The translations under genes and the position numbers were made by a program. From Callipepla californica brunnescens (lineage: Eukaryota; Chordata; Aves; Galliformes; Odontophoridae), in the NCBI GenBank assembly GCA_023055505.1, contig JALIRH010000019.1, forward strand, positions 1,860,001 to 1,924,000: a stretch of 64,000 bases of DNA, given 5' to 3'. The notes below the pieces were generated by a model that saw nothing but the letters and a program-made list of their open reading frames with translations, was not told the DNA's origin and made no database searches. Positions 51,870 through 64,000 of this stretch are shown in pieces (the stretch's first letter is position 1; every line of letters starts with the position of its first letter).

Positions 51870-53282
51870 CTATGGGAGTATTTTCCATGTCTTTTTCCTC
51901 AGCTCTCTAAACTTTGTTTTTATTAAATGAGAGTGTGATTGCTTTCCCTAATAGAATTCTGCTATTTTACCGATTTTGTATCTGAGACATTTTTTATTCT
52001 TGTAATTTGGAAATCAGACACTTCCAGAATGATAGCTAAGCATGAACAAAAATAAAACAACAAACAGTAGTATGGTTTAAAGTCTTACTGGCTTGCTTAG
52101 GGCAAATTATACAAAAAAGCCCTGAAAGTAAAAGAAATCTCAGGAAATACTCTGTGACTGTTCAGGGTTTGGGATGGTGGTCAGGGCTTTCAGTTTAGAA
52201 TGCTGATTGTAAGGCAGGCACTGAAATTGTGTGCCATCCTACCCAAAAATCTTACAGTGCTGCAGAATACTGCTGGATTAAAGGAGGAAGACAAGGCAGG
52301 TGTAAAGTATGTGTAAATGAGTAGGATAGCAAACCTTAAGTAGCTGTTGGCCACACCATTATGAACTCATATTATGGAAATGCATATAAAGATCTTAGTG
52401 CTTCTTTGGGAGGGACCTGGACAGCTCCTGCTGAATCTGGCATGAGATGGCATGTGGGAGCACGCAGCTGAGCTCATAGTAAGGTGGGATGAGGGGTGGC
52501 AGCTGCTAAGTTTTCTGCTGTATCACAGAGATCTCCACGACAAGATCCTCTGGTCAACCTTCAGCTAGTTTTTTCCATGAAGATGTGCTAATGTACCTCT
52601 CCAAATCTTTGAGATGGCAGACTTCGTCCTTGGCTGGTAAACTCAGTGGTTTTTCCTCAGCCAAGAAGTAGCCTGGTCATTTTTCCTAATGGAAAGGAAC
52701 ATGGACTGATTTTCTTAGGTGAGTTTGACGAGGAGAAAGGCTGTTTCCTGTTTCTTTTAGTGACTTGTGTTTGAATACAAATATTGTTTTTTCAATTTGT
52801 ACCTTAGTAAATGTGTGATATAAACACTTAAGTAAAATTATTACTTTCCTGCATGGTCCTAATCAAGAGTTAATTAAGCACACTGAGAAGGTAGTACTTT
52901 GTGGATAATGGATTCATGGCCTCTTGCTTAAGAAGATATTCAGGGTGAAGTAACTGAAACAATTTTTTTCTTACCCTCTTAGTTTACTCATTTATCTCCC
53001 TATTTATGATTTTATGATTCTACGCATATTGTAAATCAGAGAAAAATACTGCAGACAGTATTTCTGAATGCTTGTTTTTTGTCTTCCACAAAGAGATATA
53101 AGGAATCAGTGTTTTGTGAACACTGTAACAGTGTGTTAAACTACTGTTTTGAGATGTAAAAATTGTTTGTTTTTTTTAAACAGGATTTTTATGTAAGTGG
53201 TTTTAGTGCCTGTGTTTATTTGCAGAGGATAAACCCCTAGTTTGAATTAAGTGAATGCAATAAATATTATGTTATTTCATAT

Positions 53283-53389
53283 ATAGTGTATATATATACA
53301 AGCACTGCTGCCTGTTACTTTCTTATAGTGTATATATATAGTATACTATACTATACTACATATAGTATATATGTATATATATACACTAT
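53283..53389. repeat. AT palindrome interrupted by a 26-bp non-AT insert
   Basis: A 16-mer ATAGTGTATATATATA occurs as two direct copies (53283-53298 and 53325-53340) and one exact inverted copy (53374-53389). Between the direct copies is a 26-bp segment (53299-53324) of ordinary base composition that is identical to 51318-51343. The outer copies can form a cruciform. Confidence 0.9.
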
Positions 53390-55912
53390 CCCTTAAACCA
53401 GTTACTTTGGATTAATTTAATCTCTTTTATAACTCCAGAGGATTTAAGGTTAATTTTGCACAATATTTAGATCAATAATGACCTCTGTTGCCATCAGAAT
53501 AGTGATGCTTTCATTAATTGTTTCGCAACATTCTGTATATTCCAAAACCTGTATTATAAAATGAACACTCTATTGTTTCAGTTTAAAATCAGTACTTGAA
53601 ATATTTTAAATTGTTGAAGGTATAAATGAAGAAATAGTTAAGATTATTATACTGCATAAAGTGTAAGTTATTAATATTCTTAAAACAAACAAACAAAAAA
53701 AAACCCCTGGTTGTTTTATCCTGAGTATATCACTAGAACCGTTGTAAAAGTCAGTTAAAAGCTCCAAGTTATATTGACCTTTGCAACTTAGGATCTTCCA
53801 GGAGATTTTAAAACTGTTCATTTTTATGCTTTTTCAGCATTTGTCAGCTGAAATTGTAAACGTTTGCTGTCATTGCTCATGTAGAATGGATTATTTAAAA
53901 TCCAAAAACGCACTCTTCAATAAATTGTTTGCCCCTAAGTCATATGCGTTCATATATTTAACTGTACACTTTCCATCTGCATTGCTCAATGACAGTAGAA
54001 AGTATTAATGACAGTAAAAAGTATATTGGTGTAAAAATAATACTGATTATTGGCTAGCTACAGACCCAGGTGCATCATTGTTCTAATTCTCTTCCAGTAT
54101 TGCAGTTACAGTAGTAGTAGTGTATTTTATTTTGATCTTTCTAATGAATCATACAACACCTTTAGGAAAATCCAGTGCTGGAATACTTCCATCTAGAAGT
54201 CTCTGCCAAATGTAGTATTATTATTATAAAGTAGGTGTAACTTCCTTTGCCAATCACTTTAACTATGATAGCAGAATGGAATGCAAAGTTCTGGCAGCTG
54301 TTTGTTCTTTTATTCACTGTCTTTGATATCCCTTGCTTAGTCATTAGTATTTCCACAAACATTTAGCAGGTTAATGTGTCAACTGCATATCAGCTACAAA
54401 CGTATTTTTTGGCAGTCTTTCAAAGAAAATTTTCTTTTGTAGCTGAAAGAATCCAGTCTTCTATTTAGTGTTTTAAAAATAACTTGGGTTTAGATTATAC
54501 AAACTGTAACTTAAAACTCAACATAGGTATTGCAGTATTTATGAAGTACGTAAGAATCTGTTATGTTTAATTTATTGAGGAAACTTAAAACAAAAAAACA
54601 CAATCATGAGATCTGATGTCACTTTTTTTTTTTACTCTCCTGTGTAACTTTGACTCTGCCCAATATTCTAGAAGGAAGAAATAAGAAATTCAGAAAAAGC
54701 CAAGACTTTGTTATTCTGCCTGTGCCACTGAGCTGTTGATTTGTTCTTCAGCACTGCACCCTCCTGGAACTTTTGTCCCATCATGTCATTTTTTCCTTTT
54801 TACCTTCTCTTGAAATGTTCTATGCCTTTATGAATGCAGCTGTGATGTTCGGAAAAAATTGGTTTTGTAAATGGGCTGGCTTCAGGCTTCTTTTTATTAT
54901 TCTTGTCGTGTAGCACACCACTGTTTGCATGGAAGGCTGCAGGTAGTGGAAACTTCTGTTAATGTGTGTGTGGATGAGTTCTTTGAGTGATCCTGATCTC
55001 AGACCCTACATCTCTGAAGGGAGTCATTTCATCTTCCAAACACAGGGTGTCATTCTGTCCTTCCCAAGCCTTGTGGTAGGCATTGTGTTCAGAAGATAAT
55101 AAATAGTAATACTGGCTGTATGTGTAGTAGTTATTATTATTTAATATTACTGCAGATAATTTTGAGTACGAAGATTCTTTTTTGTCTGATGTTTATAGTA
55201 GGGCAAAGTCAGTGTTAGAGAGTGGTTTATCTGATACTTTTTTGAACCACGCTTTCGATTTTTGTTTGAGTTAAATTTAAAACGTACAAAGTGGAAATTC
55301 TCCCATAATTTTTTTTTATCTATGCTGGCCTCCTCTTCAATTTCTAGGAGGTATACTGAAGACAGTGATTTTATGCATGCAGATGGAGGTAGCAAGATTT
55401 TATACGTGTATTGGAATGATTTATTGTGATTGACTGAACAAATTTTACCCATGTACAAGTAACAATAGCTTGGGCTTCTTCCAGGTACATTCATTTAGTT
55501 ACTACAGTTCAAGGAGACCTTGTCTTGGCGTAATGGGTAGTTCAAGTAGGAACAATTTGTGATTGCGTTCCAAGTAGCTGCACGACTTTCTGGGTGGTGT
55601 GCTCTCTCCCAGACTGAAAAACAAAATTTTACAGGGGAAACCAGCTAAGTATTCTACTGCTGACATGCTTGTAAGTGAGCAAATAGCACTCTCCTGCCAT
55701 AAAGTCTGTTATACAATAGCTACTCATTACAATAAAGAAGGTACATCTTGAGATGTATTTAAGCTGCTAAAGTAGTGAAATAAAATATCGAACAAGTGTA
55801 CAATGCTCAGTTGTGTGTAGTATAGTTAGAATTGCTTTGGTATTTTAAAGTAATTTACCTTTTACTGAAACACTGATGGATATTTGGGGTTGGTTTTTTT
55901 CTGTATTTTCTT

Positions 55913-55940
55913 TTTATTTATTTATTTATTTATTTATTTT
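55913..55940. repeat. (TTTA)n microsatellite
   Basis: Seven or so TTTA units followed by a T run. Likely polymorphic in length. Confidence 0.92.
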
Positions 55941-58900
55941 TTTATTACCAGGAATTTCATTTGCACTGTCAAACTGTGAATTCCATAAATCCACTGATTC
56001 CTGTGTATTTGATAGAGGTTATTAGGACATTCTAAGTGGAATTCATCATTGCACACTGTCAGTTGTCAGAAATCATTGCTGTGCTGCAGAGTTCTCTTTG
56101 AATTTTCTCTTCTGTTTTTGTTCTTTCTCTGTATGGGAATGCAATCTGCTGATCTTAACTTCGGTATGAACAAACTGGCAGTGCTGTGAACTGACAGTTT
56201 AATAACAATTCAAGAAGGTTTTTGTTTGTCTTTTAAAGGAGTCTGAAGTGTTTGAGGAGTAAGCCTAGACTTCTGTGTCAAGTGTTGTAGTGATTTTTTG
56301 TGTGTGTGGTTTTTCTTTAAAGCTTAATTTTGAAACACTTGGAGGGCTGTGGCTATTTTTTTTAATACTGCTGTCTTTTGTTCAGACTTTAGCAATTGTT
56401 AAAAGATGCATTATGGATTAGCAAGGAAATTAGATACACTTCCTTGACTAAGGAATGCTACTTTTGGCTTCTGATGGAGGAAAACTTTTATTTTAAAAAA
56501 GAAACAGTTATACTGCAAGTCATATTTAATTGCAGGAATGACTGTAACAACGTTGTTTTCCTAGGTTTGTTGCCATAAATTTTCCAAAATATTAAAATAC
56601 TGATTTAGACTTGGATTTTGACATGCATTTTGGAAAATGAAATATTTTTTTCTGGCTTTTGTGCAAAAAGCCTTAGAAGGTACACTGTGGTGCTGAAGCT
56701 GTGCTGTAGAAGCAACTCAGCAGAATTATTGCTGTCAAAGTGAACTTCCAGTATTGCTAAATCTAGAAGCAGTCCTCACAGTGGACAGCTAGTTCTCCTT
56801 TTTGTAGGAGTAACCTAAAAGCCTGATAGATTTGCACATACACACACAAAGCATGATACTGGTCTGCTCAGAAAGGTTCACTGCACATGAGGAATACTGC
56901 TTGGCTCTGTATCATTCTGTTTCTTGGGGGTTGGTGTTGGAATAGGGGCAGCTACTGAAGAGGTTGACCTGAAGTAAGTAAATTCAGGTTTATCTCTAAT
57001 TTACTCTGTGAAGGATGCTAATGCTTACTGTTTTTCTGTGGGTGTTGGATGATACAAAAGTAGTTATAGGCTTGTAAGTCATCCACATAAATAAAATGAA
57101 AAAAAAAAAAAATCCTTGAATGCTATACGGAGTCTGTATAGCAGATATGTAAGTAGATGGATGCTTCCATGAGAAAACTGGAGAGGTCTTATAATGAAGT
57201 ATCATCATTAGCATGTAGCATTTCATTAGTAGAAATACTAGCCTTGGTAGGCTCAATTTTACCTTCTGCAGTGCTTTCCATGTCTGATTAGAAGTTGATG
57301 ACTAGGGGGTTGATCCTCTGAAATTTCAGTGTGAAACCTAGCTCATAACAAATTTCAGATTCTCAAAAATCAGGATGTCTTTCTGTGACAGGTTTATTTA
57401 CTTTATGAAATATGATACCAAAGTTAAAAACAACCAAAACAATGGATGAAGAAAACGGTAACAGAAGCAATGGCAGTGATGACAGCTAGCCCCCACTCAG
57501 ATGGTGTAATGAAGTGGCAACACACAGTCCGTGCATTCTCCTTAGAACAGTGCCACCTTAGAGAGAAACTGACTGTGTCACATCATGATTCCACAGGACT
57601 TTACACAGCTGTAAGTTGGTACATGGAAAGATAGTGTGAGTATGGGATTTATATATATTAGAATATCTACAAAGGTGGCCTGCTGCCAGGGATGGGCTGC
57701 CTTTAGCCTTCTGTAACAAGTATCTTAGTCCTGTTTTAAAATAGAACTGATCACATTGCATGCCATATTAATGAGAATTTCAAAGAACATATACACAAAC
57801 AAGCCCGGTTTCTATAGCAAAAAACAAACCAAAAAACTTAGCAAAAATATATCAAGTCTCTACAACATTTTCCAGAGTGTGCATTATGTCATGTTAATAA
57901 AGGAATAAATGCTTTCTGCACTGTTAAAATAATGTATCTGCAGAAGTAATTTTACCTGACACCTGAACAATCTGACTTAATTTCAGCTTGCTGCTCTTAA
58001 TATAAATTGTTTTGGTTTTATTCAAGTAGATTTTGTACCTAAATTGATGAAAAATAAATGCAGTTGCATTTTCTTAGGATTAAAAAGTAATGAGATTGAC
58101 AATAAAATCCTCTGCATAGGCAGTAATTTTGTACCAGTATTTGCAATGATCTGATCTGTTCAGTTTCAAATTGCTTTACAGTTGTTAATGAATGTCCTCA
58201 CAGCCCACTGAGGAGCAATATATTTGTATTCTAAAGATTAAAACTAGAATTGTCATACTGTGTGTAACAATTTAACAGAATCAGGATAATAGTGGCAAAT
58301 TTTTCTTTTTGTCCATACTGCTATAATCCCACTAAAATCTGTCAGGTTCCACCAGTGTAAGTATGAGCAGAAAACTGGCTTTCAGACTAAAGGAATCTGA
58401 AACACTTAAGAATTTATTTTGGAAAATTAAAAAATGAGTTAACTTTTTATATATTTGCTAGCTTTTACATCAAGGAAAATGATGCTATGCTAATTAGAAA
58501 TTGTGAGTATTTTAATATTGATGGTTGTGCTTACCTGTCAATTGATTTATGGACAGATTCTGCTCTTAATGTAGTTTGGAATCTTATTGTTGCTTTAAAT
58601 ATTCTAATGTCTTTGCATTTTTCATACGTTCAGTGCCTGAAGCTAGTTTCCTGCTTCTGTTTTAAGTAGCATTTCCAAATCTTGCATGTTGTATTACAAA
58701 TACAAATTTGCCTTGGATGTCATTTTAGCTTGGCAGCCTCCTAATCTACTGTGTTCCTCTGCCTCTATAGAGAGTAAGTAGATGGAATTACAAGTTGTTA
58801 TCCGTGGCAAATCATGTAATGATGTAATTAAGTAGAACAGCTAGCAATAATGACAATACCAAAAAACTCCAGAAAGCATCCATAAAATTTTGATGCAGTT

Positions 58901-59438
58901 CTATTTTTCTGACAGGGAAGGTATCCCAGGAATTCGTAGTCTCAATTTTCAGTTTGAAAACTCTTCAGTTTTGGTTTTCTTTAAATATTAGGTTAAATAC
59001 ATGTATATCTTTGTACTTCTTAACATGATGGATCTTGTGCTCTGCGAAAAAAAATATATATATAAATGCTAATAACAAGATAATATTAAACACAGATTAA
59101 TTAGCACATATGCAGTAAAGGTTTGAAATTAAGTACATGTTACCTTACAGATAGGATTCACAATTAGTATCTTCTGTGGCTGGTGCAAGCAAGATATGGT
59201 ATGATTGTGTTGCCCATTGCTGCTGAAAGCCGTCAATGCTCCTGAGCATAAAATAGCACGGATTGTTGAATGGCATTGTTAGTTACTGTTTTACCTTTTT
59301 TTTGTTGTTGTTTAACTGATCTTCAACAACTCTGAATGCATGAGGCAGCTCTTAAGTCACTTAATTTTTTTTTACTACTTTTAAATACTACATTTAAGTG
59401 AAGCTCTCTATATTATTTCTACATATATGTATTTTCCT

Positions 59439-59458
59439 ATATATATATATATATATAT
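59439..59458. repeat. (AT)n microsatellite
   Basis: Ten alternating AT units about 30 bp before the mariner remnant. Confidence 0.92.
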
Positions 59459-59485
59459 TTTGTACTGTTTAATATTTATATGTAG

Positions 59486-59915
59486 TATGAGGGCTGCTCC
59501 AAAAGTAATACCTCCTATTTTATTGTGCTGGCCCGTGATCTCAGAGTTTGAAGATGGTGGAACACGTTGCCAGTCTTGGCTGGACTGTCTTACTACGCCT
59601 AGCACATAGTCTAGATTTGGTGTCTTCTGTTTGTGCTGATGAAAGATGGACTGTGCAGACAGTATTTTTCTAGCATCAATGCCATCATAGCAGTTGTGAA
59701 ACAGTGGGTTACCTCCATTGGTACAGATGTTTATGAGTGTGGCATTTAGGTTCTTGTTCCTCACTGGTGAAAATGCACAACTAATGGTCGTGACTACGTT
59801 GAAAAATTATGTCTTGTACCTGAGAATTTTTTCTATCAAATAGTGTTATCATGTTATTTGTATCTGTTGTTGCTGCTGTGGAAATTAATAGGAGGCATTA
59901 CTTTCAGAGCAACAT
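59486..59915 (+). mobile_element. Galluhop-like mariner, internally deleted non-autonomous copy
   Basis: The left end GCTGCTCCAAAAGTAATACC (59493 on, continuing CTCCTATT) and the right end, read in reverse as GTTGCTCTGAAAGTAATGCC plus CTCCTATT (59887-59913), form terminal inverted repeats of about 27 bp with four mismatches. TA lies just outside each end. The right third (ATGCACAACTAATGGTCGTG and TATCAAATAGTGTTATCATG) is clearly homologous to the minus strand of the element at 2133-2700, so both derive from one family. The roughly 430-bp length means the transposase is almost wholly deleted, and no useful reading frame remains. Confidence 0.82.
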
Positions 59916-61488
59916 ATGTGTGTATTACAAACCAATGGTGAGATTTTTATCTTCTATCTATCTCACTGTGGTTTGTTGTGATTACAGTAATTCCTGCAAT
60001 TCCTTCTTCTTTTTCTGTCTTCACAGTTAAAAAAAATAAATAGGGAGACACAATATGCCATGTTATACTTGATAAGTTGTTCCAGATTTATCATTTCACC
60101 GATACTCGAGCTTTAATGCAGAAATGTCACTTTTTTTTATTTTTTTTAACTTTAAAAGAGATTCTTTCTTATGAGTGTCTTGCACAAGATACCAACCCTT
60201 GATATGGATGGTTTTATCCTAACTGTTTTAGTTTAATAAGATAGAAACTCTATACATGCAGTGTAGATTATACTGGGTAGCTGGACTGTTTGTATTTTTA
60301 ACACTAATGAAGCTATACACACGTGCTTGCAGATATTCCTTTAGGTAAAATTAAAAATAAATTACTAAGTGAGAAGAGAATATATACAGGGTCATACTTG
60401 GTCTGAATTTGATCTCATTTGCATCTACATAATTAATGCACGACTCTACTGAAGTGAATAAATTTACATCAATGCAAAATTGGATTAATTGAGAACACAA
60501 TTGGGTCTGTTTGGCTTTCCAGCTTCCCAGAGGAAACTGGAAAAGGAAGTCTTTAACTTCAAAATACAACTCATGTGGACTGATTTAAATAAACTTTCAA
60601 AGAATGTTAACTGGATTGGGCTGTATGGTTACCAACAAAGCATTCTTCTCCTTTTTGTTTCATGTAATGATTGCATCTTTCTGTTAATTTTGAATCTATA
60701 GTTTGAAATAAATATTTCCCGTTGTATAAATGATGAGATTAAGTTCATTGGGTCTGTCATGCAGTTTGCGAAGCCAGCAGTAGAAGACAACTCCCCTGTG
60801 AATCAAAACCAACTTTCTAGTAAATGTAGAATTCCCTTACCTTTCGCTTGTGCCAGGTGAGGTCTGGGAGCTGGTGCTGATGCTGAGCTGATTGTGGCAG
60901 CTGTCAAGTCTCTTAGCTGCAGCTGAAGTCAGGAAAAACAAATTGAAGAGCAATTTGCAGTCCTTTTTCAGGAGTACACAGGAGCTGCCGACTAAATTAT
61001 CTCTTCTATGAAAATTACTTGAAGTTAGCACACGGTTTGAGCTATGTGCCAAGATATTCAGGTATTGCCAATCGCTGCCTTCGGCTGCATGTAATTATTC
61101 GTAACTTGTGTTGTCCATTTTGCTTCAAACAAAAAAAGTTTTGTTACAGTTGTTTATAGGTATAAAAATTATCATAAAAGGAGTATATCAGTTCAAAAAT
61201 AATCACAACTTACACTGATTAATTGCAGTTTGCTGTTTTGCTTGTTATCTTGGGAATTAGAGCAGAATACAGTGTATGACAAACAAAGCCTTCTCAAGAA
61301 TTGATTTTTGACAAAGATATTGCTCGTGTCTCACCGCAGCAAACCTAAAAGTTTTGTAGGTGAGAAATAGGAAAGGTGAAATCGTCACCATTCAATCATC
61401 AGTGATTGGAATAAAAACCGTTTGTTCACATGAATGGAAATGACCTGCCATCTCTCCCATAAGTGGTCTGTTAAGCGAGAGCTTCAGA

Positions 61489-61655
61489 CATGGTTCCTCC
61501 TAGGCCTCGTGCCCCCAGGATGCACCTGCTGCCTCTGGGCCATGCCCTTCTGGCTGCAGGGTGATGACAGTCAGGGCACTCTGCATCCAGCATAGAGGGG
61601 AAGCGTTTGTGTGGGGCTGTGGAGGAGTACGGAGATGGTGCAGATAGGAGAGGCC
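61489..61655. other. GC-rich islet of unknown origin
   Basis: About 165 bp of GC-rich sequence with short runs such as CTGCTGCCTCTGGGCC, in sharply AT-richer surroundings. No known repeat, no splice-flanked reading frame and no protein match that I recognise. Confidence 0.35.
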
Positions 61656-64000
61656 AGTCCTGAAATGTTAATTCCTCATGGGTATATTAAACCTAGTATA
61701 ACCTTTCTCAGGTTTGTCTTTCTTATTCAGCGGACTCCTAGTTCAGTGAGGGAAAACCTTGAAGAGGAGAAATAATAGATTCTTATTGTGTGTTTAACTT
61801 GTTCTGTAAGCCATGCTGTACATTTAACACAGGATTTGGGCTGAATTTGCACCCTCTGATTGTGTGGGTGTTATTTTTTTCATTTGTTGGTTTCTGTTTA
61901 TTGCTAACACCATTACTCAAACTTGTTCAGAGCTCCTGAAACATTTCGTCTTTTGCTTTCCTATCAAGGAAGCAGTCAGGTTCTGGCTGATTTGAAAATT
62001 TCTCTACTGGTGCTGTTAGCTCTAAGTGGCAGCCAATTAGCTGTCTTCCTGACTTGATTGTCTGCCGCTGTGGCATGGTATGACAGGTTCTTATTTAGGT
62101 TTCTGTTTACCATCTGTAAACAACCTCCTGTTACCTGTGAGCCTTATCTTTCATATCTGAGAGACACATCAGATTCTAGTGGACGATTCAGATTCATTTA
62201 TTGTTTTAATCTCAGTTATATATCCCATTTCTTCAAAATAATGAGGCGTTACAGAAGCTCTGCCAAAAAATCTTTTTTCAGATAAATGCAGGCGTGCTTA
62301 ATGACATCTCAAGGATGTCTCTGTTAAAGCATTATGCTGGTTTGTTTATTTTTTGCCCAGGGTTTATCCACTTTCTCCCTTCCCTGCCCATCCTACTGTT
62401 AGGCGTTATGTTTGGGTGTCTGTGTCCTGTTGTGACTATTAGCTAAACTTGTAAGGTTCACATAGTAGTATTGGAATTGGTCTTTGTGGGAGTGAAACTG
62501 GTAAACCATTAAGTGAATTAAAAATGAGACTTATTTGACAGTAAGCAAAAATCCTTTGAAGTGTACTTTCTGTAGACGCAATTAGCCTTTCCCATCTCTT
62601 TGGACAAAAAAGATTGGGATTCAGAAATGGAAGGGAGAGGTACATTTCACACTACCTGCTACTTGTTGCTGTGGCAACACAGATACATCATTTTGAAAGG
62701 AAGCATTTTCAGCATTTGGTATAGATAACATTTTGTCTTCCTTGCTATTTCGCATAAAGATATAGGATTATGATTCATCAAGTTCTTAAAATTGCTGCAC
62801 ATTCATGTGAAATGTAATGTATGTTATATGCTATGTTTGTAAAATATAGTAGTAAATTAGTAAAAAGGGTGATCTCTAATTGCTGAGGGATGCCTCATAA
62901 ATGAAGGGTTTGCTGTGATGACAAAAATTACAGTGTGTTACAAGTACTTTAGTAAATAGTTGAATGTATTGGGAATTTTTGACAACAGACAGATGAAGAC
63001 CTGCCACTTGAAAAACTCCCTTGCCTTAAACGCTTTCTAACTTCAGTAGTCAAAAGCTGTTAAGCTTTAAGTGCTTTGTCATATTTGTGGGCTTTTATGG
63101 CAGAAGAGCAGAGCAGACAGCAGTGATGATGGAAAACGATGGTAGGTAGACTTAAAATACTATGAAGCATAGAGACAATTGTGTGTAATGCCTGGAATTG
63201 AAACCTTTCTGAATGAAATGATCAGCCACATGTGCCACCCTTATGGACCCTGGAAAAAGAAGAGAAGAAATGTACCCTATTGCTAACTGTGCATGAAATT
63301 GCAGTGTTAGGAGATATTGACCAGATGTTTCAATCTCAACAAATAGCTTGTTATGTGACTGAGTGAAAATCTCTCTGCTGCTTTGATCACATACACCTTA
63401 AAGGAAGAAGTAATTTAATAGAGGCTGTCAGAGTTCATCATTGTCAATAAACTTTGACTTGACCTTTGCCATCTGTTTTTGATACTATTGCCGATAGAAG
63501 CTGATAGGCAGCTGTTTACAGTTTGTGTTTTATGAACTCTGTGCTGCCAGACAATGGAAGTTGTCTCTTCATTTGTGGATTTTTTAGCTGTGATTCGGTG
63601 TGTGGGTGTATTCACTGAGACTGCTCATCATCTTGCAAGGAAGTGAGAGTGACATGTGCATGCCTTTCAGAAAGGAAGACTTGATTTGAGCTTATACACA
63701 CGCAAAATTATATGTGAAGTACCCTAAAATGTCATTTTGCAATAATAGCATTCACAGGTTAGTACTTAAATAAACATACAGTTTATACAATAAAGTTTTA
63801 AGGCATTTCTGAAATGCTTCTCAGTTCTCCCTGTGTCTCCACGAGGTGTTAATTCAGTACAGGCAATGCAGGCTGAGGCACAGTGAGCAGCAGTGTGCAG
63901 TTGTACAGTGAGTCAGTCTTAGTGTACCCAAGAATGGCCATGTGTTTTGTTGCTGATGATAGTACGTTTCATTAACACAGCTTTTGGCCATGCAGAATAA

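Overview
This window is AT-rich, repeat-poor vertebrate DNA and reads as the inside of a very large intron-containing gene of a bird, most likely a galliform such as chicken. Two things point there: the dominant interspersed repeats are 5'-truncated CR1 LINEs, and two deletion derivatives of a mariner element closely resemble the chicken Galluhop family. Nothing bacterial, no operon, no CRISPR array, no rRNA or tRNA gene and no intact transposase or retroviral gene is visible.

The only protein-coding sequence I can support is one 79-nt exon at 25047-25125 (+ strand). It encodes [18 protein letters not shown] followed by QNSVKVAQ, which is the di-glycine hinge segment of adenosine kinase (ADK), a PfkB/ribokinase-family enzyme that phosphorylates adenosine to AMP. 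It has a good branch point, a long pyrimidine tract and AG acceptor, and a somewhat weak GT donor. The rest of the window is the two flanking ADK introns: about 25 kb upstream and about 39 kb downstream, both running off the window. I did not find the neighbouring ADK exons.

Layout. 1-25 kb: upstream intron with a Galluhop-type mariner remnant (2.13-2.70 kb), a sense CR1 (4.98-5.44 kb), an AT-rich hairpin (6.5-6.7 kb), a possible conserved enhancer (14.4-14.8 kb), a GC-rich islet (19.4-19.6 kb) and an antisense CR1 (22.34-22.75 kb). 25-35 kb: the ADK exon, a diverged sense CR1 only about 350 bp after it, two antisense CR1 pieces (27.5 and 30.1 kb), and a motif-dense candidate regulatory element with a perfect 21-bp palindrome (34.15-34.42 kb). 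35-64 kb: antisense CR1s (43.9, 48.1 kb), an old and heavily decayed CR1-like LINE (50.9-51.7 kb), a T/G homopolymer with G-quadruplex potential (51.8 kb), an AT palindrome carrying a 26-bp patch copied from 2 kb away (53.3 kb), a second Galluhop-type remnant (59.5-59.9 kb) and a second GC-rich islet (61.5 kb).

Most open reading frames of 60-146 codons in the window are chance frames in AT-rich intron, so they are not annotated. No new biological system is evident. The most unusual directly visible structure is the templated-looking insertion inside the AT palindrome near 53.3 kb.
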